Shown: positions 23,636 through 33,978 of the stretch, piece after piece | Layout of the letters: each line of letters opens with the position of its first letter | Numbering within the stretch: the first letter of the stretch is position 1 | Position numbers and translations under genes: made by a program | The notes under the pieces: generated by a model | Database searches by the model: none | What the model was told of the DNA's origin: nothing | What the model saw: only the letters and a program-made list of their open reading frames with translations | NCBI GenBank assembly: GCA_017883205.1 | Contig: JADGNZ010000020.1 | Span: 1 to 64,000, forward strand | DNA from: Thermoanaerobaculia bacterium | GTDB taxonomy: Bacteria; Acidobacteriota; Thermoanaerobaculia; Gp7-AA8 | DNA: 64,000 nucleotides | Direction of reading: 5' to 3'

Positions 23636-26600
23636 GTGGCATTCATCGTTCTCTCGAAGCTCGAGCGTTTCGTTCCGGCCAACATTCGCAAGCGTGGGGC
23701 GGAGTATGCGCGCGGCGGTGCGGTCAAGATCAGAACGCGGGGCCCGATCGACGATCTGCTGTTGGCGCAGGTTTACGGGAGCGATGTTTACGACGTCTCC
23801 CTCCTGTATAGCGAACGCGCTCTCTGGGCAACATGCACCTGTCCCTACTTCGAGCGTGATCTCGAGATCTGCAAGCACATCTGGGCCACGGTCATTCGAT
23901 GCGAGCAGACTGCGGTCTCGTTTCCGGGACAGGTCGACGATCTTCTGAGCGAGGGCGAGCCGGACTTCGAAGCGGACTTCGAAGAGGCCCCCTTTATCGA
24001 CGACGACGATGACGACGGGTACGTGCCGGGGTACACGCCGAGGGCTGCGCCGCCGCGAGCGCCGCACCTCCGCCCCGTTCCGAGCCGCTGGCGGTCCCAA
24101 CTCGGTGCCGTCGATTCGTATACGCGAGACGCGATGGACAGCGCCGGCGTGCCCGACGAGATCATCTGGATTGTTGATCCCGAAGCGAGCGGCACATCGA
24201 TCCAGATCGAGATCACGTCGCGCGGTTTCAAGAAGAACGGTGAGCGCACCAAACCGAAAGCAGTGCGAATCGATCCCGGGGTCGTGAGCCGCATTCCCGA
24301 CGCCCGCGACCGCGAGATCCTCGCCACGCTCACGACGTCGAGCTACGGATGGGACTCGCTGGAGGCGTCGCGCTCGATCAGTTGGCCGCTCGCCGAGTAC
24401 GTCGTGCCGAAACTCATCGAGACCGGCCGTCTCTGGATTCGCACGGGCAAAGGTGAGTACGCGTCAGGAGTCACATTCGATGCCGGCGAGCCGTGGCGGC
24501 TGAAGATTCAGGCTGTCGAAGGCGATGGCAAGTACGTCCTTGCGGCTTCGTTTCATCGCGGCGAAGAAACGCTTGCGGTCGATGAGCCGCTCGCAGTCAC
24601 GCGCGGCGGGTTCCTGATCTTCCGCGACTCGATCGCACGGTTTGCGGACGAAGGAACGCACGCATGGGCGTCGCTGCTGCGGCGCGACCGGATCGAGATT
24701 CCCGCGAAAGAGATCGACGAGTTCATCAAAGAGACGGCCAAATCGAGGTCGCCGGTGCGGATCGACCTTCCTGCCGCCGTGGCCTGGAAGGAAAGCCTTG
24801 GCGTTCCGCACGCGGTCATTGAAGTGCGCACTCCGACGTGGCAGGACTACGGTGCCAATGCCGTTCCGACTTTCGAATACCCGGGCTCTTCCGTCAAAGC
24901 GCTCGTCAGGACAAGGGCGATCTACGACGAGAAGGCGAAGAGCATCATCGTGCGCGATCTCGCCGAGGAATCGCGCAAGCTCGACGTGCTGTGGGGACTC
25001 AGCTTCAAACGCGTCGGCGACTACGTTTCGATTACGCCCGAGCGTCTCGGCGAAGCGATCCCGCGATTGATCGCGGGCGGTTGGGAAGTGCGTGGAGCCG
25101 AGGGGACGTACGTCGGGTTCGGTGAGCTCGATCTCTCGCTGCGCAGCAGCATCGATTGGTTCGATCTCGATGCGAATGTCACGTTCGGCGAACAGCGCGT
25201 TCGCACGCCGCGGCTTCTCGCTGCGCTTCGCAAAGGCGAGTCGTTCGTCAAGCTCGACGACGGACGGCTGGGCATGATCCGGCCCGAGTGGCGCGAACAA
25301 CTCGAGCCGTTTCTGGCCACAGCCTCCGAGGAGAACGCCGGGGGACTGCGCTTCCGGCGGAATCAAGTGCTGCTACTCGATGCGCTCCTCGCCACGCGCA
25401 AGAACGTCGCCTTCGACGAAGTGTTCGAACAGGCGCGGCGAAAGATCCTCGACGTCGTCGTGCAGCCCGAGCAGCCGCCCGCTTCATTCACCGGCGAGTT
25501 GCGTCCCTACCAAAGCGAAGGTCTCGGCTGGTTCACATTCCTCCGCAGTCTCAGCTTCGGCGGTTGCCTGGCCGACGACATGGGACTCGGCAAGACGATT
25601 CAGGTCCTCGCGTTGCTCGATCAGCGCCGCAACCTGCCGAAGAAGGAGCATCGTCCGTCGCTCGTCGTCGTCCCTCGGTCCGTCGTCTTCAACTGGAAGA
25701 AGGAAGCGGCCCGCTTCACTCCGAAACTTCGCGTGCTCGACCACGCTACGCCGGACCGCATCCGTGCGACGGATCACTTCCTCGACTACGACGTCGTGAT
25801 CACGACCTACGCGCTTCTGCGCAACGAGGTCGAGCTCTTTGCCGGCTTCGAGTTCGACTACGCCATTCTCGACGAGGCGCAGGCGATCAAGAACGCGTCG
25901 AGTCAGGCGGCGAAAGCGGCCACGCTGCTTCGGGCCCGTCATCGTCTCGCCCTCAGCGGCACTCCCGTCGAGAACCACCTCGGCGAGCTTGCCAGTCTCT
26001 TCGAGTTCCTCAATCCCGGCATGCTCCGCGCGAAGACGACGCGCGTGACGAAGATGCTGCGCGACGCCGGAGGCAAGACCGCGCAGGCAGCCGAGGCGCG
26101 CGTGATGCTGGCGCGGACGGTGAGGCCGTTCATTCTGCGCAGAACGAAAGCGCAGGTGGCAACCGAGCTGCCCGACCGCGTCGAGCAGACGGTTTATTGC
26201 GACCTCGAGCCGAAGCAGCGAAAGCTCTACGACGAGCTGCGCGATTTCTACCGCGCCTCACTCCTCGGCCGCGTCGCGGAGAAAGGCATCGCAAAATCGA
26301 AGATCCACGTCCTCGAAGCTTTGCTGCGTATGCGTCAGGCTGCCTGCCATCCCGGCCTCGTCGACGCGAAACGAACCGGCGAGAGCTCCGCCAAACTCGA
26401 CAAGCTCTTCGAGGAGCTACCGATCCTGATCGATGAGCGGCACAAGGTGCTCGTCTTCTCGCAGTTCACCTCATTGCTCGCCATCGTGCAACGCGAGATG
26501 CGGCAGCGCGGCATCAACTACGCGTACATCGACGGCAAGACCCGGAATCGGGAAGCCGAGGTGAGCCGCTTTCAGGAGGATTCCGAGATCCCGGTCTTCC

Positions 26601-26893
26601 TGATCAGCCTCAAAGCCGGCGGCCTCGGCCTCAACCTCACCGCCGCCGACTACGTCTTCCTCCTCGACCCCTGGTGGAACCCCGCCGTCGAAGCCCAGGC
26701 CATCGACCGCGCCCACCGCATCGGCCAGTCCCGCAACGTGATGGCCTACCGCCTCGTAGCCCGCGACACGATCGAAGAGAAGATCCTCCAGCTGCAGCAG
26801 AGCAAGCGCGCGCTAGCCGAGGCGATCATCGGAGAAGAGAACAGCATCCTCCGGCAATTGACGGCGGAGGATCTGGATTTGTTGTTGTCGTGA
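23636..26893 (+). CDS. SWIM zinc finger - SNF2 family DNA helicase/translocase
   Basis: 1085 residues from GTG 23636; there is no suitable ATG and the upstream frame overlaps the peptidase gene. A SWIM zinc finger (CTCPYFERDLEICKH, Cys 67 to His 81) is followed by an acidic linker and a long bacterial SNF2 N-terminal region. The motor has motif I DDMGLGKT at 647-654, motif II DEAQ at 746-749, the LSGTPVENHLGEL block and C-terminal helicase motifs (YIDGKTRNREAEVSRFQ, SLKAGGLGLNLTAADYVFLL, DRAHRIGQ). Such RapA-like/Swi2 proteins act on DNA or nucleoprotein complexes, in repair or transcription recycling. Single gene; no modification or restriction partner nearby. Confidence 0.92.
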   Translation: MAFIVLSKLERFVPANIRKRGAEYARGGAVKIRTRGPIDDLLLAQVYGSDVYDVSLLYSERALWATCTCPYFERDLEICKHIWATVIRCEQTAVSFPGQVDDLLSEGEPDFEADFEEAPFIDDDDDDGYVPGYTPRAAPPRAPHLRPVPSRWRSQLGAVDSYTRDAMDSAGVPDEIIWIVDPEASGTSIQIEITSRGFKKNGERTKPKAVRIDPGVVSRIPDARDREILATLTTSSYGWDSLEASRSISWPLAEYVVPKLIETGRLWIRTGKGEYASGVTFDAGEPWRLKIQAVEGDGKYVLAASFHRGEETLAVDEPLAVTRGGFLIFRDSIARFADEGTHAWASLLRRDRIEIPAKEIDEFIKETAKSRSPVRIDLPAAVAWKESLGVPHAVIEVRTPTWQDYGANAVPTFEYPGSSVKALVRTRAIYDEKAKSIIVRDLAEESRKLDVLWGLSFKRVGDYVSITPERLGEAIPRLIAGGWEVRGAEGTYVGFGELDLSLRSSIDWFDLDANVTFGEQRVRTPRLLAALRKGESFVKLDDGRLGMIRPEWREQLEPFLATASEENAGGLRFRRNQVLLLDALLATRKNVAFDEVFEQARRKILDVVVQPEQPPASFTGELRPYQSEGLGWFTFLRSLSFGGCLADDMGLGKTIQVLALLDQRRNLPKKEHRPSLVVVPRSVVFNWKKEAARFTPKLRVLDHATPDRIRATDHFLDYDVVITTYALLRNEVELFAGFEFDYAILDEAQAIKNASSQAAKAATLLRARHRLALSGTPVENHLGELASLFEFLNPGMLRAKTTRVTKMLRDAGGKTAQAAEARVMLARTVRPFILRRTKAQVATELPDRVEQTVYCDLEPKQRKLYDELRDFYRASLLGRVAEKGIAKSKIHVLEALLRMRQAACHPGLVDAKRTGESSAKLDKLFEELPILIDERHKVLVFSQFTSLLAIVQREMRQRGINYAYIDGKTRNREAEVSRFQEDSEIPVFLISLKAGGLGLNLTAADYVFLLDPWWNPAVEAQAIDRAHRIGQSRNVMAYRLVARDTIEEKILQLQQSKRALAEAIIGEENSILRQLTAEDLDLLLS

Positions 26894-27093
26894 GGGGCAC
26901 CGGGTGCGTTGACCGCCCTACGGCGGACAGGAGTCGATTGGCGTCGGCTGAGACCAGGCATACGGCGGAGACGAATCCCTCCAAAAGTGAACGAGGCAGC
27001 AGTCGACGCGCGCGGCTCCCACTTTGTGTGCCTCGACTACTCGGGTCGTGGCGAGGGAAGCACGGTCCTGCGAGACGAGAACTACATCGTCCG

Positions 27094-27921
27094 CTAGAAG
27101 CGATCGAGCCAAGTCAGCACGTCGCGCGTCATTTCGTCGAAGCTTTGGGCGACGAAGAGGCGGTCCTGATAGTGCGTCGGGTCGTAGGGGGTATCGGCGA
27201 CGACTTCCACGTCGAAGTCCGTGAGGCGCTCCTCTGTTTCGAAGCGGCCGAGCTCGCCGAATGAGGAGAGGAGGCCGGCGCCGTAGACCTTGAGTGCTTC
27301 CTCTTCGCGAACGACGCCGAATTCGAGCGTGTACCAGTAGACGCGGCCGATCCGTTCGATGTCGCTGGCCGAGGCGGCGAGGGCGGCGCGGCCGAAGGCG
27401 CGATTCAGGCGCGCGAAGTCCGCGTGAACGAACGTTGCCGCATGGCCGATGAGCTCGTGCACCACGTCCGGCTCGGGCGTGTAAAGCGGCACGCTGTGAT
27501 GTCTCATGTACTGCGTAGACAGAAAAACGCCGCGGCCGAGCTCTTTGAGAAAAGCCTCGGCGGTCACGAGGCCGGCTACCGGAAGCATGCGAAAGCCAAA
27601 GTGCGGCGCGATGCTGGTGTTGACGGCGCGAAGTTGCGGGATGCGCTGACGCGAGAGGGCGATACGCGCGGCGGCGTTGAGGTATTCACGACATGCGTAT
27701 CGCGCGTGAAGCGAGTCGAGATGTCGCCACACTTCGCGCCAGACCTCATGCTCAGCATCTGTATAACCAACGTCAGGTGCCGGATCGCCGTCGCGATACT
27801 CGAGCGCGGCCCGCGCAATCTCATCCCTGCGGCGCCGATACGATGGATCGTGAAAACCGGGGTGGTCCGCGTCGAGCTTGACCAGTGCAGGGAGGTGGGT
27901 CAGGAGCGCCGATTCAGTCAC
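27094..27921 (-). CDS. phhA: Phenylalanine 4-monooxygenase (aromatic amino acid hydroxylase)
   Basis: 275 residues, the length of bacterial phenylalanine hydroxylases without a regulatory ACT domain. It converts phenylalanine to tyrosine with a pterin cofactor and non-haem iron. Iron ligands are visible as H155 and H160 in PDVVHELIGH and E200 in YWYTLEFGVV. Preceding blocks FLKELGRGVFLSTQYMRH and SVPLYTPEPD are typical of the family. A 200-base stretch before it (26894-27093) holds no gene I can support. No pterin dehydratase gene is adjacent. Confidence 0.95.
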   Translation of the reverse strand: MTESALLTHLPALVKLDADHPGFHDPSYRRRRDEIARAALEYRDGDPAPDVGYTDAEHEVWREVWRHLDSLHARYACREYLNAAARIALSRQRIPQLRAVNTSIAPHFGFRMLPVAGLVTAEAFLKELGRGVFLSTQYMRHHSVPLYTPEPDVVHELIGHAATFVHADFARLNRAFGRAALAASASDIERIGRVYWYTLEFGVVREEEALKVYGAGLLSSFGELGRFETEERLTDFDVEVVADTPYDPTHYQDRLFVAQSFDEMTRDVLTWLDRF

Positions 27922-28005
27922 GGCCTTCCCGAACAGGCTGCGTGCGGAGGCGATTCCGCTTGCAATCAGCCCGTAACGCCGAACGTGACTCGCTGTATTT
28001 AACGT

Positions 28006-30738
28006 CTACCGCGTCACCTCGACCTCGGCGAATTCGTGGCCGGTCAGATCGGGGAGGCTCGGCGATCCATTTCCTTGGGGCGGCGTGTAGTCGGAGGCGA
28101 TCAGGAACGCGTGGATCTTTGTCGCATTCGGGTCGTTTCCTCCGGTCGTGATGTCGCAGATCCATGTTCCGTCGGGATCGATTGACGTCGTCGGATTTGC
28201 GAACGTCGGCTTTGTCCACCAACCGCCGCCGACGTAGATGTAGACGGCAACGCGATAGCTCGCTGGAGCGACGTGTGAGACCTGACCGTGCAGATCGGCG
28301 GTGCTGCCGATCGGCGGAACGCTGGTGAAGGAAATCTGCGGCGCTCCGGGACCACCGACGACTTGCGTGCCGCTCCAGTTGTCGATCATTCGCTCGCCGG
28401 CGATCGCGGCGTCGAAGCCGCTCTTCAATTGCTGATTGCTTTGCCACACGCCCCAGTGCGTTCCGACGTCCCCTTCGCCGCTTTTCCACGGTTCGTCGAA
28501 GGCGGCGAAATAGAACGCGTCAACGCGGTTCGCGCGAGCCCACGATTGGAAATCCTGAAAGTAGAAAATGGCATTGGCGAGCGACGGCACGGAGACCGCG
28601 TGCGTTCCGTCGGAAGGCCAGCCGGTCTCGGAGATGATCACGGGCTTTCCACCTGCCGCACCGACGATCTGCTGCCGCGCGCTCTGCATCCTGAGGATTG
28701 CCTTGTCGACCGCGACGCTCTCCCAGAACGGATAGATGTTCGGCATGATGATGTCCGCGGCGGCGATGACGTTCGGGTGATTGAGAAGATCGCCGTAGAT
28801 TTCCGCCGTCGCCACCTGTCTGCCGGGCACGCGTTGCTTCACGCTGTTGATGGCAGCGATGAGCGTGCTTTCAGGAACGCCAATGTGCAGCGCCTCGCTG
28901 CCGATGATGATCAGATCGGCTTCGCCGTTGAGCGCGGCGGCGACGAGATTGTCCATCTCCCTCTGATTCGCGGCGGCATCGGTCGTGATGTAGGCGTTGA
29001 GCGCGGCCTTGAGCCCGAGGGCGTGGGCGATGCGGCCGCATTTCTCGAGACCGTTGACCATGCTGAAGTTGCGGATCCACTTCGTGTATGGCTGCACGCT
29101 CTTCATGCGCGCGACCAACTGATCGTCGGTCAGCACCGTGCCCGGTGCCTCGTTCGCGCCAATGTACGGACCGAAATCGATGCCGTACATGCGAAAGCCG
29201 CCGGCCGAACGGTAGAGACGTCCGTCGGCGACGGCGAAACGATAACGGCCGTTCTCGCCGAGGGCGGTCACTGCTTGCGCTGCCGCAGGCAGACCGGCAC
29301 CTGCAGCATTCCATGACGTGCCGTTGTCGCTCGTTCGAAAGATCGTGGCGCTAGTCTCGGAGCCGGCGAGGAGATCGCCGTCGTACTCGGCATTCAGCGT
29401 CCGGATGTCCGAGGGTGTGAGGCCGTTCTGAATGCGAGCCCACGTCGTTCCTTCGTCGGTGGAACGCCACACACCGGCATCGTGCGTGGCTGCGAAGATG
29501 TGATTGTCGCGATCGACGGTCAGCGCATGGATGTTCGTGGTCGTGATCGCGCCGGTGATGTTGTCCCACGACTGGCCGTTGTTCGCCGACCGATAGATAC
29601 CGGTCGTCGCGGTTGCGGCGAAGATGTTCGTGCTGGTCGCGGCGAGCGCCGTCGGGCAGCCGCTCACGCCGCTGCCGCGGCTCACAGCCGCCGATCCGTC
29701 CGCGGGGAGCAAGAAGATTCCGCTGCAGTTCGTCCCGTCGGCGGCGAAGACACCAGCGGCCGTTGTGAGGAGCGTCGTCGCATTCGCCGGCGTCACGCTG
29801 CGCAGCGTCCACATGTCGCCGTTGTTCAATGACTGAAACACGCCGCCGCCGGCGGTCCCGGCGAAGAGCGTGCCGTCCGCCGCGACGGCGAGCGATTTCA
29901 CATTCGTGTTCGTGAGACCGGTGTTGACCGCGATCCACGAGTCACCGCCGTTCGCCGATCGATAGACACCGCTCGCGGTGCCGGCGAAGACGTTCGGTAG
30001 CGCGGTGAGGATCGACTGCACGGCCGGCAGTCCGGCCACGGGCGACCAGAACGGATCGCCGGGTGCGCTGCCGCGGCGGCCGACAGCTCGGTCGCGCAGT
30101 TCGACGATGTCGATGGCGCGGATCGGCGTGAGGCCGGCCGTGAGCGTGTTCGTGTAGGAGGCAGCCGGCATCGACAACCCACTGCGCGCGCCATCGAGCG
30201 CTGTGCGCATCTCTGTCAGGTGCGATGCCTTCACGGTGCTCCCGCTCGTCGCCGTCGAGCTCCATGACGCCGGGGCGAGTCCGGCAAGGTCGCGGAGCTG
30301 ATCGATCGACGTCCGGAGCTGCGTCACGTGCGCCACCTTGATCGCGGTGAGAGACGGAACCGGAGGATCGTCGCTGAACGACGCCGACATGGCGATGACG
30401 ACGTCGCTATCGGACGACGCCGTGCTCATTGCATCGATTGTGCGGACTTTGTAGGCGTAGGGTATGTTCAGCGACGCGGTGCCGTCAGCAAACCGATTTG
30501 CCGCCGGCATGGCGATGGTCGCGTACGATCCTCCCGCCGCCCGCCGCACCACCTCGTAGTGGTCCGCCTCGGCCACCGCATTCCACGTCAGTACGATGCC
30601 GTTCGAGGAGTCGGCGGTCAGGCCGGTTGGAGCGGGCGGTGCCGCAGTCGCTTGAATCGCGGCCACAGACAAGGCCACAGCCAGCGAGATCGTTTTCAGC
30701 ACGATCTTCACTGTTGGTCGCAGCCGCCGATTGTGCAA
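28006..30738 (-). CDS. Secreted modular protein: fibronectin III, BNR/photosystem-like propeller, GH17-type glucanase
   Basis: 910 residues. Signal peptide near 12-33, then a fibronectin type III domain (PPAPTGLTADSSNGIVLTWN, about 34-115), a linker region, and a propeller with repeated BNR-like units (GVYRSANGGDSW, GIYRSANNGQSW, GVWRSTDEGTTW; about 245-515). After about 520 comes a glycoside hydrolase 17-like barrel (FRMYGIDFGPYIGANEA, LIIIGSEALHIG, KPVIISETGWPSDG, FYFAAFDEPWKSGEGDVG), where E in GSEA and E in ISETGWPS are the likely acid/base and nucleophile. A C-terminal beta domain follows. Probably hydrolyses beta-1,3-glucan outside the cell; the propeller's presence is unusual for GH17. 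Confidence 0.85.
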   Translation of the reverse strand: MHNRRLRPTVKIVLKTISLAVALSVAAIQATAAPPAPTGLTADSSNGIVLTWNAVAEADHYEVVRRAAGGSYATIAMPAANRFADGTASLNIPYAYKVRTIDAMSTASSDSDVVIAMSASFSDDPPVPSLTAIKVAHVTQLRTSIDQLRDLAGLAPASWSSTATSGSTVKASHLTEMRTALDGARSGLSMPAASYTNTLTAGLTPIRAIDIVELRDRAVGRRGSAPGDPFWSPVAGLPAVQSILTALPNVFAGTASGVYRSANGGDSWIAVNTGLTNTNVKSLAVAADGTLFAGTAGGGVFQSLNNGDMWTLRSVTPANATTLLTTAAGVFAADGTNCSGIFLLPADGSAAVSRGSGVSGCPTALAATSTNIFAATATTGIYRSANNGQSWDNITGAITTTNIHALTVDRDNHIFAATHDAGVWRSTDEGTTWARIQNGLTPSDIRTLNAEYDGDLLAGSETSATIFRTSDNGTSWNAAGAGLPAAAQAVTALGENGRYRFAVADGRLYRSAGGFRMYGIDFGPYIGANEAPGTVLTDDQLVARMKSVQPYTKWIRNFSMVNGLEKCGRIAHALGLKAALNAYITTDAAANQREMDNLVAAALNGEADLIIIGSEALHIGVPESTLIAAINSVKQRVPGRQVATAEIYGDLLNHPNVIAAADIIMPNIYPFWESVAVDKAILRMQSARQQIVGAAGGKPVIISETGWPSDGTHAVSVPSLANAIFYFQDFQSWARANRVDAFYFAAFDEPWKSGEGDVGTHWGVWQSNQQLKSGFDAAIAGERMIDNWSGTQVVGGPGAPQISFTSVPPIGSTADLHGQVSHVAPASYRVAVYIYVGGGWWTKPTFANPTTSIDPDGTWICDITTGGNDPNATKIHAFLIASDYTPPQGNGSPSLPDLTGHEFAEVEVTR

Positions 30739-30828
30739 GGGGCAAAGAAGGAATCACGGCCGCGAATCGCTCAGTTTCGGGGCGGTCGATTCATTTGCGA
30801 GAGCTGGTCGAGCAATATTGGAAGCCGA

Positions 30829-33800
30829 TCACACCTCCAGCCGATCATGCGGGCGTGCGACGAGCGCATAGAGCGCGGGCATGAGGAAGACGCTGATCAG
30901 CAGCCGGGAGAAGAGGCCTCCGACGATGACCAATGCGAATGGTTTCTGTGTGTCGGAGCCGATTCCGGTCGAGAGCGCTGCGGGCAGAAGTCCGAGGGCA
31001 GCTACGAGGGCGGTCATCATGATGGGGCGCAGGCGGAGAATTGCGGCTTCGCGCGTGGCTTCGGCGATGCCGAGGCCGCGTTGGCGGAGCTCGTTTGCAT
31101 AAGAAATGAAAATGACGGCGGTTTGGACGGAGACGCCGAATAGTGCGATGAACCCGATTCCGGACGAGACCGAGAAGGGTGTGTGCGTGAGATAGAGGGC
31201 GAGAAGGCCGCCAATCGGGCCGGAGACGAGCACGGCGGCCACGGTAATCATCGGGAACTTGAAGTTCGAATAGAGCATGAACAGCAGCATGAAGATCACC
31301 AGCAATGTCACAGGCACGATGATCTGGAGCTGTTTCTTTGACGCGGTGTAGTTCTCATACTCGCCGCCCCAGACGACGCGATAGCCGGATGGAACCTGCA
31401 CACCCTTTGCGACCTGGCGTTGTGCGTCTTCGACTGCGCCCGCAAGATCGCGGTCTTTGATCGAATATTGCACGCCGATGTAACGCGAATTGTCTTCGCG
31501 GTAGATGAACGACGCGCCGCTGACTTCGCGAACGTCGGCCAGTTCTTTGAGCGGCACCTGCTGACCGCCCGGTGTGGCCACGAGAATATTGCGGATCGCC
31601 TCCGGCGTCTGGCGGAATTCCGGTTTGAGACGAACCACCAGGTCGAAGCTTCGCTCTCCCTGAACGACCTGCGTCGCGGCAGTGCCGCCGACGGCCGCTT
31701 CGATAAGACCATTGATATCGGCGACGTTCACGCCGTATCGGGCGATCTTCGCGCGGTCGACCGTGACAGTCAGGCTTGGTTGCCCGAGCTGGCGTATGAC
31801 CGAGATCTCGTCAATTCCCCGCACCTTTTGCAGAACTGCTTTGATCGCGTTTCCACGATCTTCCAGTACGGCAAGATCCGGTCCGAAGATCTTTACCGCC
31901 AACGCGCTCTTGAGACCTGTTTCTGCTTCGTCAACAGCATCTTCTGCCGGCTGCGTGAAATTGAAGACGATGCCCGGGAATGCCTTGAGCTTTTCGTCAA
32001 TGGCATCAATCAACTGCGCCTTGGTGTGGTAATGGCCCTTCCACTGGCCGTACGGTTTGAGTCCTACGAAGAACTCATCGTTGAAGAAGCCGGTTGGGTT
32101 TGTCCCATCGTCCGGGCGCCCCAGCTCGGAGCTGACCACAGTTACCTCGGGGAACGAGTGCAGAATCGCGCGCACCTGTGGCGAGATCTTGGCGGCCTCT
32201 TCGAACGAGATCGTGGATGGCATGTTTGCGCGCACCCACAATGACCCCTCGTCGAGGTGCGGCATGAATTCGGCTCCGATTCCCGGGATCAGGAGCAACG
32301 ACAGCGCGAAGAGAATGACGCTGACTGTTGTCGTGAGCCATGGATGCCCGAGGCAGGCATCGAGGCCACGCACGTAGACGCTGCGGATGGCTTCGAACAC
32401 GACGTTCCGGCGTTCGCGCACATTGCGCAGAGCCCAGAAGCAAAGTGCGGGCACCAGCGTCAGCGACAACAACAGAGCGCCGATGAGAGCGAAAATTGTC
32501 GTATCGGCCATCGGCCGGAACAGCGCGCCGGACGGCCCGGTCAACGCGTAAATCGGCAGAAAGGCCGCAATGATGACCGCGACTGCATAGAAGATCGGCC
32601 GGTCGACTTCGGCCGCTGCTTGCACGATCACTTCGCTCGTGGTGAGAGGATTCCCATCCTCATGGTTGATCGCCAATCGCCGAAAAATGTTCTCGACCAT
32701 CACAACAGCCGCATCGACAAGGATGCCGAAGTCGATCGCTCCGATCGACAAGAGGTTCGCGGGTACATGCTTCAGGTCGAGGCAGATGAAGGCGAACAAC
32801 AGGGACAGCGGGATAGTGGCGGCAACGATCAGTCCGGAGCGGAAGTCGTAGAGGAAGAAGATGAGGATGACGAGAACGAGCAGCATCCCTCGCAGGAGGT
32901 TGTCCTCGACGGTGCGCGTCGTGAGCGCAATCAAGTCGCGCCGGTCGTAGAACGGGCGAATCTTGACGTCTTTTGGCAGGCTCGAGTCGTTCAGCTCTTT
33001 CGTTTTTTTCTCGACGCGATCGAGTACGACCTGGGCCTGCTCGCCGGTGCGCATGAGAATCACGCCCTCGACCGCCTCATCGCGCTTGTCGAAACCGAAC
33101 TGGCCGAGGCGCGGTGCCTCGCCGATGACGACCTGCGCGACGTCTTTGACCAGCACCGGCGTCCCGTTGTGAACCGCCAGGACCACGTTGCCGATGTCTT
33201 CGGGAGTGGTCAGGCGGCCGAGGCCGCGGACGTAGTAGAACTGGCCCCCTTGGGAGTAGAAGCCGCCGCCTGCGTTGCTGTTGTTCCCGCTCAGTGACTC
33301 GACAATCAGTGGGACCGAAAGGCCGACTGCGGCGACCTTTGCCGGGTCGAGCAACACCTGATACTGCATGGTCGGACCGCCGAGCCCGGAGTCGTCGGCC
33401 ACTCCGGGAACGGACTTGTATTGGCGCTCGATGACCCAATCTTCGAGTGTCTTCAGCTCCATCGGCGAACGATCGGGGCTGTCGAGCACATAACGGTAAA
33501 TCAGTCCCGAGGGCGAAAAGAGCGGCGCGATATCGGGAGCGACGCCGTCGGGAAGCGACACGCCCGCAAGACGCTCGAATACCTGCTGGCGAGCGAAGTA
33601 GTTGTCGGTTCCCGGTTGAAAGGTGATGCGCACATCGGACAAGCCGTAGAGCGAGATCGAGCGAACAACCTCGACGTTCGGGATGCCGTTCATCTCCACT
33701 TCGAGTGGGACGGTGATCAGCCGCTCGACCTCTTCCGGAGCGCGCCCCTGCCATTGCGCAGTGATCTCAACCTGCGGCGGCGAGAGATCGGGATACGCAT

Positions 33801-33978
33801 CCACCGGCAAGCGTTTGAAGGAGTAAATCCCGGCTGAGAGGAGCAGCGCCGCAACGAACAGGAGCAGATAGCGCTGCCGCAACGAACCGGCGACGATGCG
33901 GTTGATGATCGAGGTCGCGGTCCGCTCGCCCGGCGCTACTGGTGGCCGGATCTCGTCGATATCGTCCAGTTCGCTCAT
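30829..33978 (-). CDS. Heavy-metal RND efflux pump (CusA/CzcA family)
   Basis: 1049 residues, the normal size. Family signatures: YPDLSPPQVEITAQWQGRAP near the N-terminus, GLSDVRITFQPGTDNYFARQ, LLSIGAIDFGILVDAAVVMVEN in TM4 with the proton-relay Asp, GAEFMPHLDEGSLWVRANMP and SSGIGFIALFGVSVQTAVI. It forms the inner-membrane trimer of a metal exporter driven by protons. Metal (copper/silver, or zinc/cobalt) cannot be decided from what I can see. It overlaps the adaptor gene by 4 bases (ATGA-type), in an operon outer-membrane factor / adaptor / pump. Confidence 0.95.
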   Translation of the reverse strand: MSELDDIDEIRPPVAPGERTATSIINRIVAGSLRQRYLLLFVAALLLSAGIYSFKRLPVDAYPDLSPPQVEITAQWQGRAPEEVERLITVPLEVEMNGIPNVEVVRSISLYGLSDVRITFQPGTDNYFARQQVFERLAGVSLPDGVAPDIAPLFSPSGLIYRYVLDSPDRSPMELKTLEDWVIERQYKSVPGVADDSGLGGPTMQYQVLLDPAKVAAVGLSVPLIVESLSGNNSNAGGGFYSQGGQFYYVRGLGRLTTPEDIGNVVLAVHNGTPVLVKDVAQVVIGEAPRLGQFGFDKRDEAVEGVILMRTGEQAQVVLDRVEKKTKELNDSSLPKDVKIRPFYDRRDLIALTTRTVEDNLLRGMLLVLVILIFFLYDFRSGLIVAATIPLSLLFAFICLDLKHVPANLLSIGAIDFGILVDAAVVMVENIFRRLAINHEDGNPLTTSEVIVQAAAEVDRPIFYAVAVIIAAFLPIYALTGPSGALFRPMADTTIFALIGALLLSLTLVPALCFWALRNVRERRNVVFEAIRSVYVRGLDACLGHPWLTTTVSVILFALSLLLIPGIGAEFMPHLDEGSLWVRANMPSTISFEEAAKISPQVRAILHSFPEVTVVSSELGRPDDGTNPTGFFNDEFFVGLKPYGQWKGHYHTKAQLIDAIDEKLKAFPGIVFNFTQPAEDAVDEAETGLKSALAVKIFGPDLAVLEDRGNAIKAVLQKVRGIDEISVIRQLGQPSLTVTVDRAKIARYGVNVADINGLIEAAVGGTAATQVVQGERSFDLVVRLKPEFRQTPEAIRNILVATPGGQQVPLKELADVREVSGASFIYREDNSRYIGVQYSIKDRDLAGAVEDAQRQVAKGVQVPSGYRVVWGGEYENYTASKKQLQIIVPVTLLVIFMLLFMLYSNFKFPMITVAAVLVSGPIGGLLALYLTHTPFSVSSGIGFIALFGVSVQTAVIFISYANELRQRGLGIAEATREAAILRLRPIMMTALVAALGLLPAALSTGIGSDTQKPFALVIVGGLFSRLLISVFLMPALYALVARPHDRLEV

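Noticed and set aside
26909-27112. Short frames between the helicase and phenylalanine hydroxylase
   Set aside because: Neither strand gives a recognisable protein or ribosome site.
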